64,000 bases of DNA, taken from Xiphias gladius. Taxonomy: Eukaryota; Chordata; Actinopteri; Istiophoriformes; Xiphiidae. Positions 42,097 to 55,491 of the stretch are shown in pieces (position 1 is the stretch's first letter; every line of letters starts with the position of its first letter). The notes under the pieces are model-generated. The model did no database searches. It was not told the origin of the DNA and worked only from the letters and a program-made list of their open reading frames with translations. A program made the position numbers and the translations under genes. The stretch is taken from positions 3,082,760 through 3,146,759 of the forward strand of contig NC_053405.1 of assembly GCF_016859285.1 (NCBI RefSeq), given 5' to 3'.

Positions 42097-44354
42097 GGGA
42101 GGGGGGGCTGATCAGGATGGACGTTGATGGGTTAACTTTGCTAAGCTATCATACATGTTAACTCCGGTATTCTGGTATCATGAAGCTGGGGTAGATCACC
42201 ACGGAAACCTTTGATGAACAGCTCACCTGCTCCGATGCAGGTAACTTCTGAGGATCGGATCAAAACGTGTCAGCAGACTTCTGACCAAGCAGCTCGCTGG
42301 AAAAATTCATTCCTTCGTCACTACAGGTTCTCATCATAGACAAAAGTACCGCGTTTATACTAAAGTAACAGGATTTGCACACTACGGAGTCCCTGAAGGG
42401 TCACGCTGGGATTTCTCTCTTTTTCCGTTCTGATCCACAGAGGAAGGTTAAGCTCTGGGAGCAGCATAGAACATGAGTGGATTATAATATGTTATGTATT
42501 AAATACAGTCCACGGTTGTGACCACCCTCCTCTCTGCCTGGCTGAGCCACGGGTCTGTACCATGGCAGCTAATGTTGAGTTAACTAGTGGAGGCTAGTTA
42601 ACATCCTTCCCCTGCGGTTGTAGGCCAGATCATATCCACCGTCACAGCTTCAACCGTCGCTCAACCCACAGCCCGACATAACCGGCTACAGCTGTGGTTA
42701 CAGTGGCTGCAAGCTTCCGCTGCTCGACCTTTCCAGTGGATCAGGAGGAACGCAAATGTACTTGAGAAAAAAATCCCCCCGGGACCGTCTGGGGCTTAAC
42801 GTAACATGATAATTATGTCAACGATAGAAGAAAAAAATGTTTGTTGTTGTTTTTGTTTTTTTTCTTGCACAAACCATGTGTCCACACTGGGATTAAAACA
42901 GGATTTGTAACAAGCAGAGATTTGGTTTATCTCACTGCCGACGCAGTGAGTGAGGGTTACACTGTAGCTGCCTATTATTATTTTCAGTAAGTCTCTTTCA
43001 GGCCTCACAGTGCAGGTGCTTTTAGATTCTTCTTCTGTCACTGCAGCTCAGGATAACTATTTAGGCTATTTAAACTCAATGAGATGATAACTGGGAATAA
43101 GAGGTATAACCAGTGTCACTGTTTATCAGGAAATAATCCACACACACTGTCAATCAGCCCAGTGAACTCTGCATGGATTATTTTGGTCAGGCAGACCCTC
43201 TCTGCCTTGGAAGCAGTAACAAGCTTAACTCTACTTTTGACCGTTTTTAAGTGTGTAAGATTCCACTGTTGTGATTTAATTAAAATTTTTGTAGATTTTT
43301 CTCACCGAACGTCAGTTTTTGCTGCTGCAGTAACCCCGATTTCTCGAGGGCATCACGGATTCATCTCGCATCACGCTGGACCCTTCACTCGTGGTCCTGG
43401 TGATGTCGCACGCCGTCGGCTCGTAACCTTCTGGGAACGCTCGCTCTCCTGGCTGGATCAGTAAACCCAGAGTTAAGAGAGTCTGTTGATAATGAGCTTT
43501 GCGATACCTGTTGCGCAGGATCGTTAATGTTAAGCCAGGTAGCGCAGGGAAAGCCGGATTAATTGCTTTGTTATACAGCCCCAATCCTGTGTTTATTTTC
43601 AATTGAACTGTTTATATGTTGGATTAGTCTGTGTGCTAACACAGGCATTTAAATGTTTTTAACTTGTATACTGGTATGAATTGTTTTTTTTTATATCACA
43701 GGTTGAATTTATAATGCAAAGTTTTTAATACCGCAACTCAGCTGTACAACTTGTTTTGAAGATTTGATCTATTCAAATTAAACCTCCACAAAATGTGACT
43801 CCCTTCCACACGACTCTGTTTATGTTGACGACAAACAGCCCACAGAGGGCATCAGGAGTCTGCGCAGCTCCTCTGCTGCAGTTTTTGCCCTCCGTGCCCT
43901 CCGGCGGCTTCCCGCCAACCGTGACATTGCCGCTGTGTGTCCCCTCTCTGCTGTCACACAATGGACCACACATACGAAAAGGACACAGCAGTGATGTAAC
44001 TGTTGCTCCGTTCAGTCAAGACTTCATTACTAACAAAAGAAATTCTCCAGGGTGAGGTAATTACCCGAGTTGTAATTTTACCATTTCGTAACGTAACACA
44101 ATGCGGTGATTGATTGTATCACAGCAGCAAAAACAAGTTGGCGTGACTTAGTTGAGGGAAACGCAAGTTTTGTTGCTTCTTTTTGTGCGGTTCTTAACTC
44201 TGTACGTTTGGTTTCTTAAGATCTTTAAAAGGCTCAGATCACCCAAACTAACAAATACATTTTAGTGGTCTAGGTTTCTGCTGCCAAGCCAACACAACGA
44301 GTAATTATTAACTAGATTAACTGATAATTATTGTCATTATCAGTTATTCTACAG

Positions 44355-44940
44355 CTGAAATGATCAGCTGATTAATGAACTCAAGGGGTTAAAGTATTTT
44401 CTTTTTTGGTCTTCTTCTAGCTTCTCAGTTGTGATGAGTTTTACTTTTGTTTGTCGTATGTGACAGTAAATTGACAATTCGGGGGCTTTGGGTGGTTGAT
44501 CAGACACAAAAAAAACCCAGCTATTTGAAGGCATCATCTTGGGTTTTTTTGTCTTTTTTTTGATAATGTCACATATCAAACAACAAATTGAGAAAATAAT
44601 TGGTAGAAAAATCGATCATGAGAATTATTATTTTCTGCCTTAGATTAATCATTTGGTAGGTAAAACGTCACGAAATGGAATAAAATGCCTGCCACAACTT
44701 CCCAAAACTTAAGGCTACATGTCTCAAATTGCTTGTTTTGTCTGACTAAACGCTCCCAAATTTCCCAAAAAGATTCAGATTACAAAGATAAAATAATAGA
44801 GAACAGAAGAGCAGAACATAGTGATATTTGAGAGTCTGGTCTCCGTCCGGTGTTTTTTTTGTCTTGAAAAATGACTTAAATGATTAATAGTTACTGGAAA
44901 TTGAGTTTTCTGTCCCATTATCAACGACTCAATCAGTCTC
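44355..44940. mobile_element. Two adjacent copies of the teleost interspersed repeat
   Basis: Copy one about 44355-44630 (CAGCTGAAATGATCAGCTG start, GAGAAAATAATTGGTAG end). Copy two about 44637-44940 runs from GCCTTAGATTAATCATTTGG to CAACGACTCAATCAG. Confidence 0.6.
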
Positions 44941-45409
44941 TAGAATACAATTTTGATCGTTGTACTAAAATAAGTAATTAATATATAAAGAAATAACTCA
45001 ATGTCAACTTTTTAGAAACATTTGAAAAAATTCAGACCAGGTCTTGCGATCATTCTGCATTGGTTTAGGAAAGTGGTGGCAGACGTTTCAGAGGCAAAAT
45101 ATCTAAAAAAATTTTTATCACCGAACCAAAACTATCTGCAGGTCTGGATACCAAGAGGGTTACGTCAGAAAATGTCTTTTGTGATCCCCGTGAACTTTGA
45201 GCAAAGCGTTTGAAAGATCTTCACGAACAGGAAATACATGAGTTGAAGCAGGTAACACGTGGCCGCGCTAAGTATAAGCATCCTCCACCCCTCCACAAGC
45301 AGTCAGTCGACACGTGGTTATCTGAAAACTTTAATTTATTATATAGCAAAAGTAGCTCTCTTGTGCGATTTGCCATTGTCAAGAAGTTTGTAACTCTGTT
45401 CTGAGAACA

Positions 45410-45415
45410 TTTATT
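45410..45415 (-). terminator. Candidate phlpp2 polyadenylation signal (AATAAA)
   Basis: Minus-strand AATAAA about 675 bases beyond the phlpp2 stop; a second hexamer lies at 45335-45340. Distances are typical for a 3' UTR, but use is not demonstrated. Confidence 0.3.
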
Positions 45416-46089
45416 GAGCTGGTAACAACTGTAGGATCCGTCCTGATCAGCATTTACTCACCACTGCAGCACCACTCTGAACTCTGCACACCCCCGAGAA
45501 CACACACCTGGAATATCAGCCGTTGGAAATAATCATCTTTTTCTCTCAGAGAACATTAGTACGCTTCAGTGACTAGGTCACTTTAAAGTATTAAACTCCT
45601 AGGAGTTAGTTAAACAGTTTTACTAACTCCGACAACTGTAAGGCCATCAGCCACAAAAACAGGGGAAATGTCTACTACAGCAAAAAAAACAGAATGGTCC
45701 AAATCTCAAAGTACCATTTAACATGGAATTAATCTCCAAGGTCTAATAAAAAGCATCCAAAGTGCTTCTTCAAATTAAAGATGTGGTAAAACTCAATTAC
45801 ATGTGAAGATTTAAATCGACGTAAAGTGTTATAAAAATTGCATTGCATTTCAAGGGGCATAGAGTTAACATTAGAAAATAAAGTCAATAACAAAAACCGT
45901 AAGAAAACACAGTCTCTCTGGTCCATAAGCATGTTCAGAGTACTCTGAGGTTTTTGGAGGGAGCGGTACAAACGAATGCAGTGCCGAGCATGAAGACCGA
46001 CAGTCCCGATTCCACAGTTCTCCATCCCTGGAACTCGCTAAACTAGAAACCCTGGATCTGAACCAGCTGTCGTGGAGGGGGGACCGAAG

Positions 46090-47232
46090 TTAGAGGGGTG
46101 TGACGAAGTAGCCTGCAGGTTTCTGGTAGCTGTGTGCTTGCTGGCTGTGCGTCTGCGTCTGCATCTGCTCCTGCTGCTGCTGGATGATCTGCCGGACTTC
46201 CTCCTCCAGCTCTGGCGGGATGATGAGCTGGTCGTCGGGGTCCGGCTGGGCGGGAGCGTTGAAGTAGCCCCCCTGCTTCCTGACGGGGGCGTCGGACGCC
46301 TCCTCTATGAGGTCCTGGTTCCTCCCTTGGCAGGCTACGGAGCCGTTAGCTCGAGCCCTGCGGCCCAGAGTCCCGGACCGAGCCTCCCCGCTGAGGCAGG
46401 GAGAGGAGGGAGGGACGGGGGAGGGAGCCTGGGAGGAGGAGAGGGGGGGTGAAGGCTCGGGAGGGATGTTTGTGCTTGCCTGCACATGAGTCTGTGTTTG
46501 GGGGGCCGGGCGGTCATGGCGGCGCAGACAGTGGACGTCAGCCTCCACCTCCACACGGCTGCCGTTGGAGAAGACACCGGCGATGGGCTCCTCGTCCTCG
46601 CTGTCCAGGCCGTTGTCAGACAGAGCTCCAGAGAACTGCCTCTGGAAGCTGCCTCCTCTGCAGGCGGGTCTCCGCACGCCAGCTCGTCCCGGCGGGCCGA
46701 GGTGGGACGTCGCGGGCTCGGTCTGAGGCGGTGGCTCCTCTGACGACGCCGTGGATCCCACCTCGCTGCTCATTTCGGACGTGCTGAACTCGCTGCTCAG
46801 CTCGCTCACCGTCCCCGAGGAGGCCGGCGGCAGCGGTATCCCGCCGTCACCGCCCGCCGAGTAATGGTGCGCGCTGGTGTGAGCGCCCGGGCCGGGGCTG
46901 GGGGGAGGGGGCGGCGGCTCACAGAAACAGCAGCAGTCTTCGGTGATGCTGAGCTGGACGACGACGGCGCTGAGGCTGTCGGAGCAGCCGTAGCTCTGAG
47001 CCAGAGTCACCAGCTTCTTGGCAGCCGCCAAAGCGTCCGGTACATTCCTGACCGCCTCCACCGCCTCGCTGGCAGACAACGTGTCCCACAGTCCCCGGCT
47101 GCCCAGGAGGAAGAACTCGTCCTGCGGGGTGAGCGTCACCGTGGAGACGTGTGGTCGAGGGGTCACGGACGGGCACAGGAAGGAGTAACCCATAATTCTG
47201 GTGGAGTCAGTTACACCACTGACTTTGTTATC
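46090..47232 (-). CDS. phlpp2: phlpp2 exon q (end of PP2C, C-terminal tail, stop)
   Basis: 1143 bases, acceptor TCTGTAG|GATAAC. It encodes the end of the phosphatase domain ([36 protein letters not shown]), then a Pro/Ser-rich tail with [20 protein letters not shown] and [20 protein letters not shown], a Gln-rich run, and the terminal VTPL. GC-rich compared with the introns. Confidence 0.95.
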   Translation of the reverse strand, partial: DNKVSGVTDSTRIMGYSFLCPSVTPRPHVSTVTLTPQDEFFLLGSRGLWDTLSASEAVEAVRNVPDALAAAKKLVTLAQSYGCSDSLSAVVVQLSITEDCCCFCEPPPPPPSPGPGAHTSAHHYSAGGDGGIPLPPASSGTVSELSSEFSTSEMSSEVGSTASSEEPPPQTEPATSHLGPPGRAGVRRPACRGGSFQRQFSGALSDNGLDSEDEEPIAGVFSNGSRVEVEADVHCLRRHDRPAPQTQTHVQASTNIPPEPSPPLSSSQAPSPVPPSSPCLSGEARSGTLGRRARANGSVACQGRNQDLIEEASDAPVRKQGGYFNAPAQPDPDDQLIIPPELEEEVRQIIQQQQEQMQTQTHSQQAHSYQKPAGYFVTPL

Positions 47233-50200
47233 CTACAGAGGAGAGGAAGAAGAACTAAATACAGCGGCAGCTGACCATGTTTGTCATCAGTTAATCTGTT
47301 ACTGTGCTGAAACATTTCATCAGCTGACAGAAGATTAATTGGAATTTATTTTGGTGATCAGCTAACTGTCTCCATTCTTTGTTAAATGTCAAACAGTCTC
47401 TGGTCCCTGTGATGACTTGTGATCCTTTTGCTCTTACATGATTTCAGATTGACTGGGTTTTTTAATGAAAGATGTTTCTTTGAGCTCTGGGAAATGTTTT
47501 ACTATGTTCAGGCATTTTATAGACTAAATGATTAATCACTTGATCAGGCCATAATTTGTTTAAATTAATCACTTAGTCTATATAATGTCCACAAACAAAA
47601 TCTTTTTTTTTTTTTGATCTTCAGACTGATTGTTTTGTTCAACCAATGGTCCACAACCCAAAGACATTCAGCTTATGATGATATAAAACAGAGAAGAGCC
47701 ACAAATCCTCACATTTGAGGGACTGAAACCAGAGAACAAATGAAAGTCATCTACTACCTAAATTTCCTCTACGTGCCGTAGATCGGCCACTCTCCTACTC
47801 AACTCATCGTTTCCGAGCGACAACCCATGAAACACGAGCGAACGCAGTCTGTCTTTACCTCTGTGATGATGGCGTTATGCCGTCGGACCCTCCGGTACTC
47901 CGGCTCCTCTTGAACGGTGTGTGTGGCGGAGAGTTGCATAGCTTTGCCGTCTCGGCACAAAACAGCCTGGCACCTGCCCACGTTGCCGGCCTTCAGAGTG
48001 AAGCAGCCGCCGTGCTCGCCGGGAGCCACCGGGTCGTGTCTGATGTGGCACAAAGCCGCCGAGCCGCCCATCCTCTGGCCTGCTGTGCCCAGCTTCCTGC
48101 GGGAGAGCGGCACAGAAACACAAGAGTTTAAGAGTGCGTGTCATCGCTGTCCCTGTGGAAACATTCAGGTGTGACTGTTTGCCTTCTGTGTGCCGTTAAC
48201 TAGGAGTCACTTTAAGCGTCTTTACCTTTGCATGGTGAGGAAAGTGTTGGTCATGTAATCTTCCTGCCTCTGGCCCCTGTGGAGCTCCTCTGCTAGCACG
48301 TCTCCCATGGTGCACTGCAGCAGGTAGGGCACCTCAACATTCCTGTCTCCGTCAAAAACCCCATACAGAGCTTCACGAATCCCACAGAAGCTGTCCAGGG
48401 CCAGAGCAGCCACACACAGCCTGAGAAGAAGGAGCAGGAAGATCCACTAGTTTTCTGTGTGTAATGTGGACAATTCATCCCGGCCTTTATGTCCCTGTGC
48501 CGACTTTAGTCCAGCCTGTAATTTACGTGTCTGAAGTGCTCAGAATGCAGCAGCCAGACCTCTGACCAACACTAGACGTTGAAAACACTACAACCGTCGT
48601 CCTGGCTGCGCTGTAGCAGCTCCCGCTGCATTTTAAAAAAGGAAGATCCTGATAATTCGTATTTCTCTTCATATTCACTCCACATTCTCACAAATGATGA
48701 AGAAATATACTGCATAATATACAAAGATCGATACTCAAACATTTTATGGACATAGTTTCAGAGACAGTTACATCTGTCAGATCAACTCTAAGGCTGAACA
48801 AAAGCTTTTGAAGAGCTGGAACAAGACCTACAACCTACCAACTTACCTGCATAAATCGGCTTCTTTTTAGCTTTGTTGATGCACTTTTATGCTTCTATTG
48901 AACAAATGTTTTATTTCATTACTGTCGTTATTGTATTTTATTGTATTTATTTTTGTGTACATTTTGAAAGCACACTGTAACTGTGGTTTGGAAGTGTTAA
49001 ATAATCTCAACAGAGTTTACTCACTTAGCTAATTGGGTTCTTACAGACTATAGAGCTCAATAAAATTGAGGAGATGGAGAGAGACAGAAGCCGAGGGAAA
49101 AAGACTGACTTGTTTTTCACTCCGGAGGCCTCGGTGTAGCCATGGCTCCAGACTGCAGGGGCCCCGTGGCTCTCGCTCACACACGGAGCAGAAGGAGATG
49201 GATCTACTCTGAAACATCGGATATTACTGCAGAGAGGAGGAGAAGAGAGGCAAAATAAAACGAGTAGCCTGTTGGTCTTGTTTTCTTTCTTTTTTTTTGC
49301 TACTGCAGTGTGTTATGTTTGAAGTTCTCACTTGAGGAGCTCCAAGCATTTGTGGTCCAGGTTTAGGCGAGGATTTCCTGTCAGGTCCAGCTCCTGAAGC
49401 TTCAGAGGAAGCGTCTCTGGCAGGGTCACCTCAGTCAGCTCGTTGCAGCTCAGGTCTACACACTGAGGAAGAAAAACAAAGGAACAGAGGAGGTCAGTTT
49501 TCAGGAAGGCTGAGAATCATGAGGGACCTCTTGATTCATCAGACTGCAATTCAACTACAAAAGACGTCTGTGGATCCTGCATTTTGACCCCATTCAAAGT
49601 AGCATAATCAAGGGTATCCGTTATGAGGAATTACTCCTTAGAGTGTGGATGGGGCTGTTTTAGCAGAGACACACATGTAAATTAGATAAAACTTGTACCA
49701 AACCTAGTGGTTAGTTTTGCCTCCATCTCAAATGTTCTGTTCAGCAGTAACAGCAGCAGGTCGTTTTCTGCTCCGACTCCAGCTGGAAGGTCACTTGCAC
49801 GCGTTTGATATTGTTGTGTATTATTTACACTTCCCAGTCCAATCTGTTTAACCTTCAGCGAATCCCAACAGATTCAGGGATGAGTTGTGACAGTCAGTTC
49901 CATTTTAATCCTGCTCCTGGTCAGCGAAATACCCAGATTTGTTAAGCTAAGACGATCAAATCTATTATCAAACATTTCATCCGACTTCTTTATTTTTTTT
50001 AAAGCAAAGACCAATTTTGATAACATGCAGGTAACCAAAAAAGTTTCAAAAGCCTCAAAAGAGTTTTGTCCATCAATTCTGAATCATTCGAGAGTAATCA
50101 CAATGCATGAAAAATTCTATTTTTTTTCCCACCCTCGTTTCTCTCACACGGAGGCAGGAGTATTAAAACCGTCATTTGGGTTCAGAGAAAGGCGGAGATT

Positions 50201-53200
50201 ATGGAGTTACCGGGAGATTACAAAGGATTTCCTGATCTGGCCCAACCCGATAAAGATGAACACAGAGGTAAAGAGATAGACAGAGAGATAAAGAGGGACA
50301 GAGGGAGCTCGGTTTTTGTCATCAGACTAGAATGAGGTTGATTTTCTTCCCTAATTTCCAGAATTAATTCCGCAAGGCCCCTAATTTAGGAAACAGCTGT
50401 TACGGGCGTTAGTGGATGTTGTGTGGATGTGTGCAAAACCGAGCAACGAGACAAGAAAAACTATTTGTGCGCAGCTTTGTTTCAAGCTGCCGAGCAGCAC
50501 CACGGCTGAATGAACGCCCAAAATAACGGCGTGTATCCCACTAACCTTGATCTCAGGCAGCTGGAGGACCTCCGGGAAGGTGTTGATGCAGTTGGAGTGG
50601 GCTGAGAGTGTGTGCATGCGCTGACAGCTGAGGATGGTGGTGGGCACAGCCCTCAGTCTGTTGCCGCTCAGGTCCAGCTCCTCCAGATGCTCCAGCTGTG
50701 CCAGTTTACTGCAGGAGGCGGAGGTGTGATTTTAATCAGAGCGCTGGCGTCGCACCTTTTATTTTTTGTTCTTTGAGGGCCACATTTATCAAACTCAACT
50801 CTCTCGTGACCTAAACCTATTTCTGAGGGATGGCTATGACCCAAGACTGGATCATTTCATAAAATGTGCCTCGTTTTTAGGATTAGGACCATTTGTAAAA
50901 TGCAAAGCCTACAATTAGGTGCACAAAGTCAGAAACTGCGTTAGATCCCTACCTTAGTGTGTTTGGGAACTTAAACCTCCCGAATTAGACTTTAATGACT
51001 CTACTGAGACACTTCTGAGGGTGACTGAGTGTCTATGTGGGAGTTTTCTATTTTTAATTTTAATGCATCCTTCACTGAATTCAAGGTACAACTGCCATTT
51101 AAAATGTAGTTATCATCCATACATGAATACATGCGCAGAGATACTGTTCACACGCAGTACTGCGTTATACCTGGCAGTGAAAGTCTGCAGCTGGTTGTAG
51201 GCGAGGTGAAGCACCCTGAGGTGGCCGTGTCCCATCAGGAGAGGGACGCACTTGTCTGTCAAGTTGTTATTGGTCACATAGAGCTCCTCCAGTATGCTGG
51301 AGCTGTCCTCCGACAGGCTGGCCGCAGGGAGGTTCTCTAGCCTATTGGCCGACACATTCAGGTATCGCAAGCTGTGATGCAATCCCAACAGAGAATATAA
51401 TTTAGTGCTCGAGCACATGAGTTGACAAAAAAATAAAACACAGATTGGAGGAGGAAAAATATAAAGACAGAGATAGAAGAAAGAAAGATGTGACAAAGAC
51501 GGATGAAAAGATACAGTAGAATGAAATACACAGGGACAGAAAAAGACAGAGAGACTCTGGAAGTTGTGTTATTGTCTGCACCTTTGTGCTTTGATGAACA
51601 GGTTATGTGGGAGCTCAGTCAGATAGTTGTGTTGGAGGTCAAGGACCTCGAGCTGCGATCTCTCCAACCTCTCAACCAGCTGACACACTTCGTTCCAGCC
51701 TGCCAGCAGCTTCCTCAAGCTCCCACTGGACAGCAGCCTGCAACACAAACAACACAGCAAGCTCAGTCGCTGTGTGTGTACTGTCAATTTCTTTCAGTGG
51801 GAACAGCTCTGTTTTACCCCGATGAGGCCCTGACACAGAACAGTATACAAAACATTGTATGCCTGGGGTTCAATAAGTACACCTTATGTTGAATTAACTC
51901 TTGAATTGGGAACAGCTGTTATAGATGGAACTGCTGTAGTGCTTCATGTAGACTGAAGCTGAATATAGCCCCGCCCCCCCCAAAAAAGAAAAAACTATTA
52001 TCAAATTGTCTGTGTGGTGCATAAAAAGCAATGTGGGAGCCAGTGAAGTGCAAGAGTTAACGTTTTTAATTGCTGAGTGGTAGATGCTGCCCAACGCTGT
52101 ACACACACTGAAAATAGCACTGCACCGGTGTAGGCGTGTTGCTACAGGTACTGAGCAGAGGATGGAAAACAATCCTTCATCAGCTCAAAATTTTAATTTG
52201 CACAATACTTTATTTTACAACTAAATACCTGCAAAATAAGATAAAATATGACATTGTACCTGCTAAACATTGGCATGTTAGCATACTGATGCAGCCTCAC
52301 AGAGCTGATAGTGGGGCTGTAGACTGTTAGTTTTGTTGATAGAGTCTTGGCGTTTTGTTAACCTTTTCTACACTGTTTATTGGTCAAGTCAATTTTATTT
52401 ATGTAGCCCAAACTAACAAATCTCAAATTTCGTTCAAGGGTTTGCGATTTGTATAAACAATCTGTATGACCACATTTGTCTTTAGACCGTCAGTTCAGAT
52501 GAGAAAAAACTCCAAAAAAAACCCTTTATGGGGGAAAAATAAACCTTAGAAACTGTTTTCAGTTTCTCATATAGTACAAAAGATGTGGAGCTGGCAGTCA
52601 GATGCATCCAATGTGGTTGAGTAAGCCTTGTATCCAGGTGCGTTTGAAGCTAAATGTATGCCAGGTGTTCAGTGTTCTTCTTAAGATATTGTTGCTATTT
52701 TAGGAATCTTACTGTCCATTTGTGAAAAACTTGCCTCTGTACCAGGTATCTCATGTGTTTGTGTGATACTCACTGTACGGGAAGCTCAGTAACAGAGTTA
52801 TGACTGATGTCCAACACCTCCAGTCGGCTGCTCTCACACACCCAGTCAGGGACACATCCCAGCTTGTTCCTTTAAGAAAACAAATAGGGTCAGCACCGAG
52901 CTTAGAACAAGAACCCAGTCCACTCTGCTACACTATTAATAGGACAGTGACAGTTTCATAGTGAGTCTTCATACCAGGACAAATCCAGAACAGACAGATT
53001 TTCTGGCACAGGCTGCACCTCCAGCTCCTTCAGCTCTACAAACACAACATGCAGAACTCTTTACAGTCTCAGTGTGTATACGCATTTAGTGTCAAACCTA
53101 AATCTGTTCAACATCTGTACGACCCATACTAAGCGTGAGTACCGTTATGTGCAGCGTGCAGGCTCTTGAGGGCGTGGCCACTGACTCTGAGGAGGGAGAG

Positions 53201-54840
53201 AGTGTTTCTGTCACAGCGAAGGAGCTCCAGCCTACAGAGAGACCTGACATCCAGCTCCTGAAGACCAGTATCCCTCAGGTCCAGCTGGACGATGTGGACC
53301 AGCTGCTCTGGGTCTCCCACCGTCACCTTCTGAAGCCGGTTCAATCTGTACAAGAGGGAACATGAACAAAGGGAAACAGGGTAGAGAGAGGGTAAAATTG
53401 TTGGTGATTGACCGATTAATTTAATTATTTCAGCTCCAATTTAAACCCTCATTGTTTTTTGCTGAAAAAATAAAAAAGGCTATATTGAACTTTAATTATT
53501 AGGTGTTAAGATTTTCAAATCCAGAAGACAAAAAGACCAAACCAAGCGGTGATGTAGAAATCTGGAGCGCATTCTTCCTGCAGCATCTTCAGAAGTGTTA
53601 GATTCCAGCTGAGCTTTGTCCCAGTATCACTTCTAAAAATGTAAGAGAGTGTGAGGATATTCTTACCTGAGATCTACGTGGTGAACAGGCAGCCACTGCA
53701 GTCCGGCCATATCCAGGACAGAGAGCTGGTTCGCTGCCAGACAGAGTCTCTCCATGCCTTTGAGCTTCTCCAGGACGGGCGGGACGCAGCTGAAACGGTT
53801 GAAGGATAAGCCGAGGTAGGTCAGGCCCTCCAGAGAGCCCAGCTCCACAGGCAGAGAAGTCAGGAAGTTACTGTCCAGGAGAAGAGTCTGCAAACTGGAC
53901 ACCAACAAACAGAGTTACAGGGTAAGGGATTTTGAGGCTAAGAGTAGTGAAAAAAAGTCTAACTCCAAGTTAAAATGATATTTGAAAGTACTATTTCATG
54001 CTGCGTTCACCTGAGATGGGTTTTTCTACTGTTACCACGCGGTTGCTTGTGAAAGAAAACTTGTGACTGTTTAGGTGTTGAATCTGGCAGAATCCAGAGT
54101 TTTCCAGAGACCTTTGTGGATGTTTTTCTTTTTTTTAAATTATTTATGACCATATTTCTGTGTGGTACAATTATTCTAACCTTACTATAAAAAACAAAGT
54201 ATAACAGAAGCATTGAATGATTAATGTGGTAACAGACAAACACATGCCGTATCATATCTGAGCTAGGTCACACATGATATCATATCTTTTTTAATAAAAA
54301 CACTCTGTTGTAGGTCTAGTACTTTCTGTCACTAGTTATTAGTGTCTTTCTTTCTAATATTACTCTGAAGTTGCACTAGATGAAACTTCACTCTTTGCGA
54401 CAATCTTCTGATTATTGTCAAGTTAAGTTAAAGCACAACTGAGCAAAATACTGTACGAACTTACAGTCACGCTTATGTTGAGTGTTTCATCGTGCTGCTG
54501 ATGTTTGCTATCTACTCGCTGTCATCACATACTGTACATATACATGCGGGAACACACGTGCGAATACACAACCTGCTGGTAGAGACACTAACTGAGCATT
54601 TGACCCCAAGTACCCTTCCCGTTCGGGGACAGCGTGGGCATGACTCTGCACTCTGATCACCTGGACAGAACCTCTGCACGGTCAGGACAGAAGTCTGGTG
54701 CACAGCCAGTTGTTCATTTAATACAGAGACGGATTAATCTGCTCTGATGGAATTACAATGACAACAACCCCTGTCTGATGTCTCTGTCAGCAAAGTACAG
54801 GTCACTGAGGACACATTCGGCTCACGGGCAAATACCTCCC

Positions 54841-54894
<54 letters not shown>

Positions 54895-55433
54895 ATAACA
54901 CGAGAACCCGAGGGTGTCATCGTCTTCCAGCCCACTTACTTATCCATGGTTCCTACTTCTGCAGGCAGAGACGAGAGGCGATTTCCAGACAGGTTTAGCT
55001 CCGTAAGCAAGGTGATGTCACACAGGGCCAGAGGAAACTCGGACAGAGAGTTATTTGACAGACTAAGGCTTCTCAGTTTACAAAACCTAGCGAAATTTAG
55101 AGAGACATTAGGAGAGAAAGAGAGAAAGGGAGAGAGAGAGATGGGAAGACAAGGGCAGACAAAGAGGGACAAAAATATTGTTGTCTCAGTACTACAATCA
55201 GACTTTGGCCTTCCTCAGAATTGAGGTTCTAACAAAAACCACCCCCCCAAAAAAAGAAAAAAAAAAAGTAGTAGTTACATAACACCTGTCTCGTAAACAG
55301 GGAGAGTTACCAGGCAGGAAGCTACCACAAGGTCTCAAGGATACAGCAGCACAACACTTACAGTACACAAGCTAAATGTTTACACTTTTACTAAAAGTAT
55401 TCACCATAACAATGGAGCATGAGGTTCAGGTTG

Positions 55434-55491
<58 letters not shown>

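Larger units (their letters stand above)
42097..46089. other. Convergent 3' region between marveld3 and phlpp2
   Basis: 4 kb that should hold both 3' UTRs. Candidate hexamers are ATTAAA at 42892 and 43777 (plus, for marveld3). On the minus strand, AATAAA at 45410-45415 and 45335-45340 could serve phlpp2. Two adjacent copies of the teleost interspersed repeat occupy about 44355-44630 and 44637-44940. No gene is supported. Confidence 0.65.

Noticed and set aside
46072..47274. Plus-strand frames opposite the phlpp2 last exon
   Set aside because: GC-rich antisense shadows of a well-supported coding exon.
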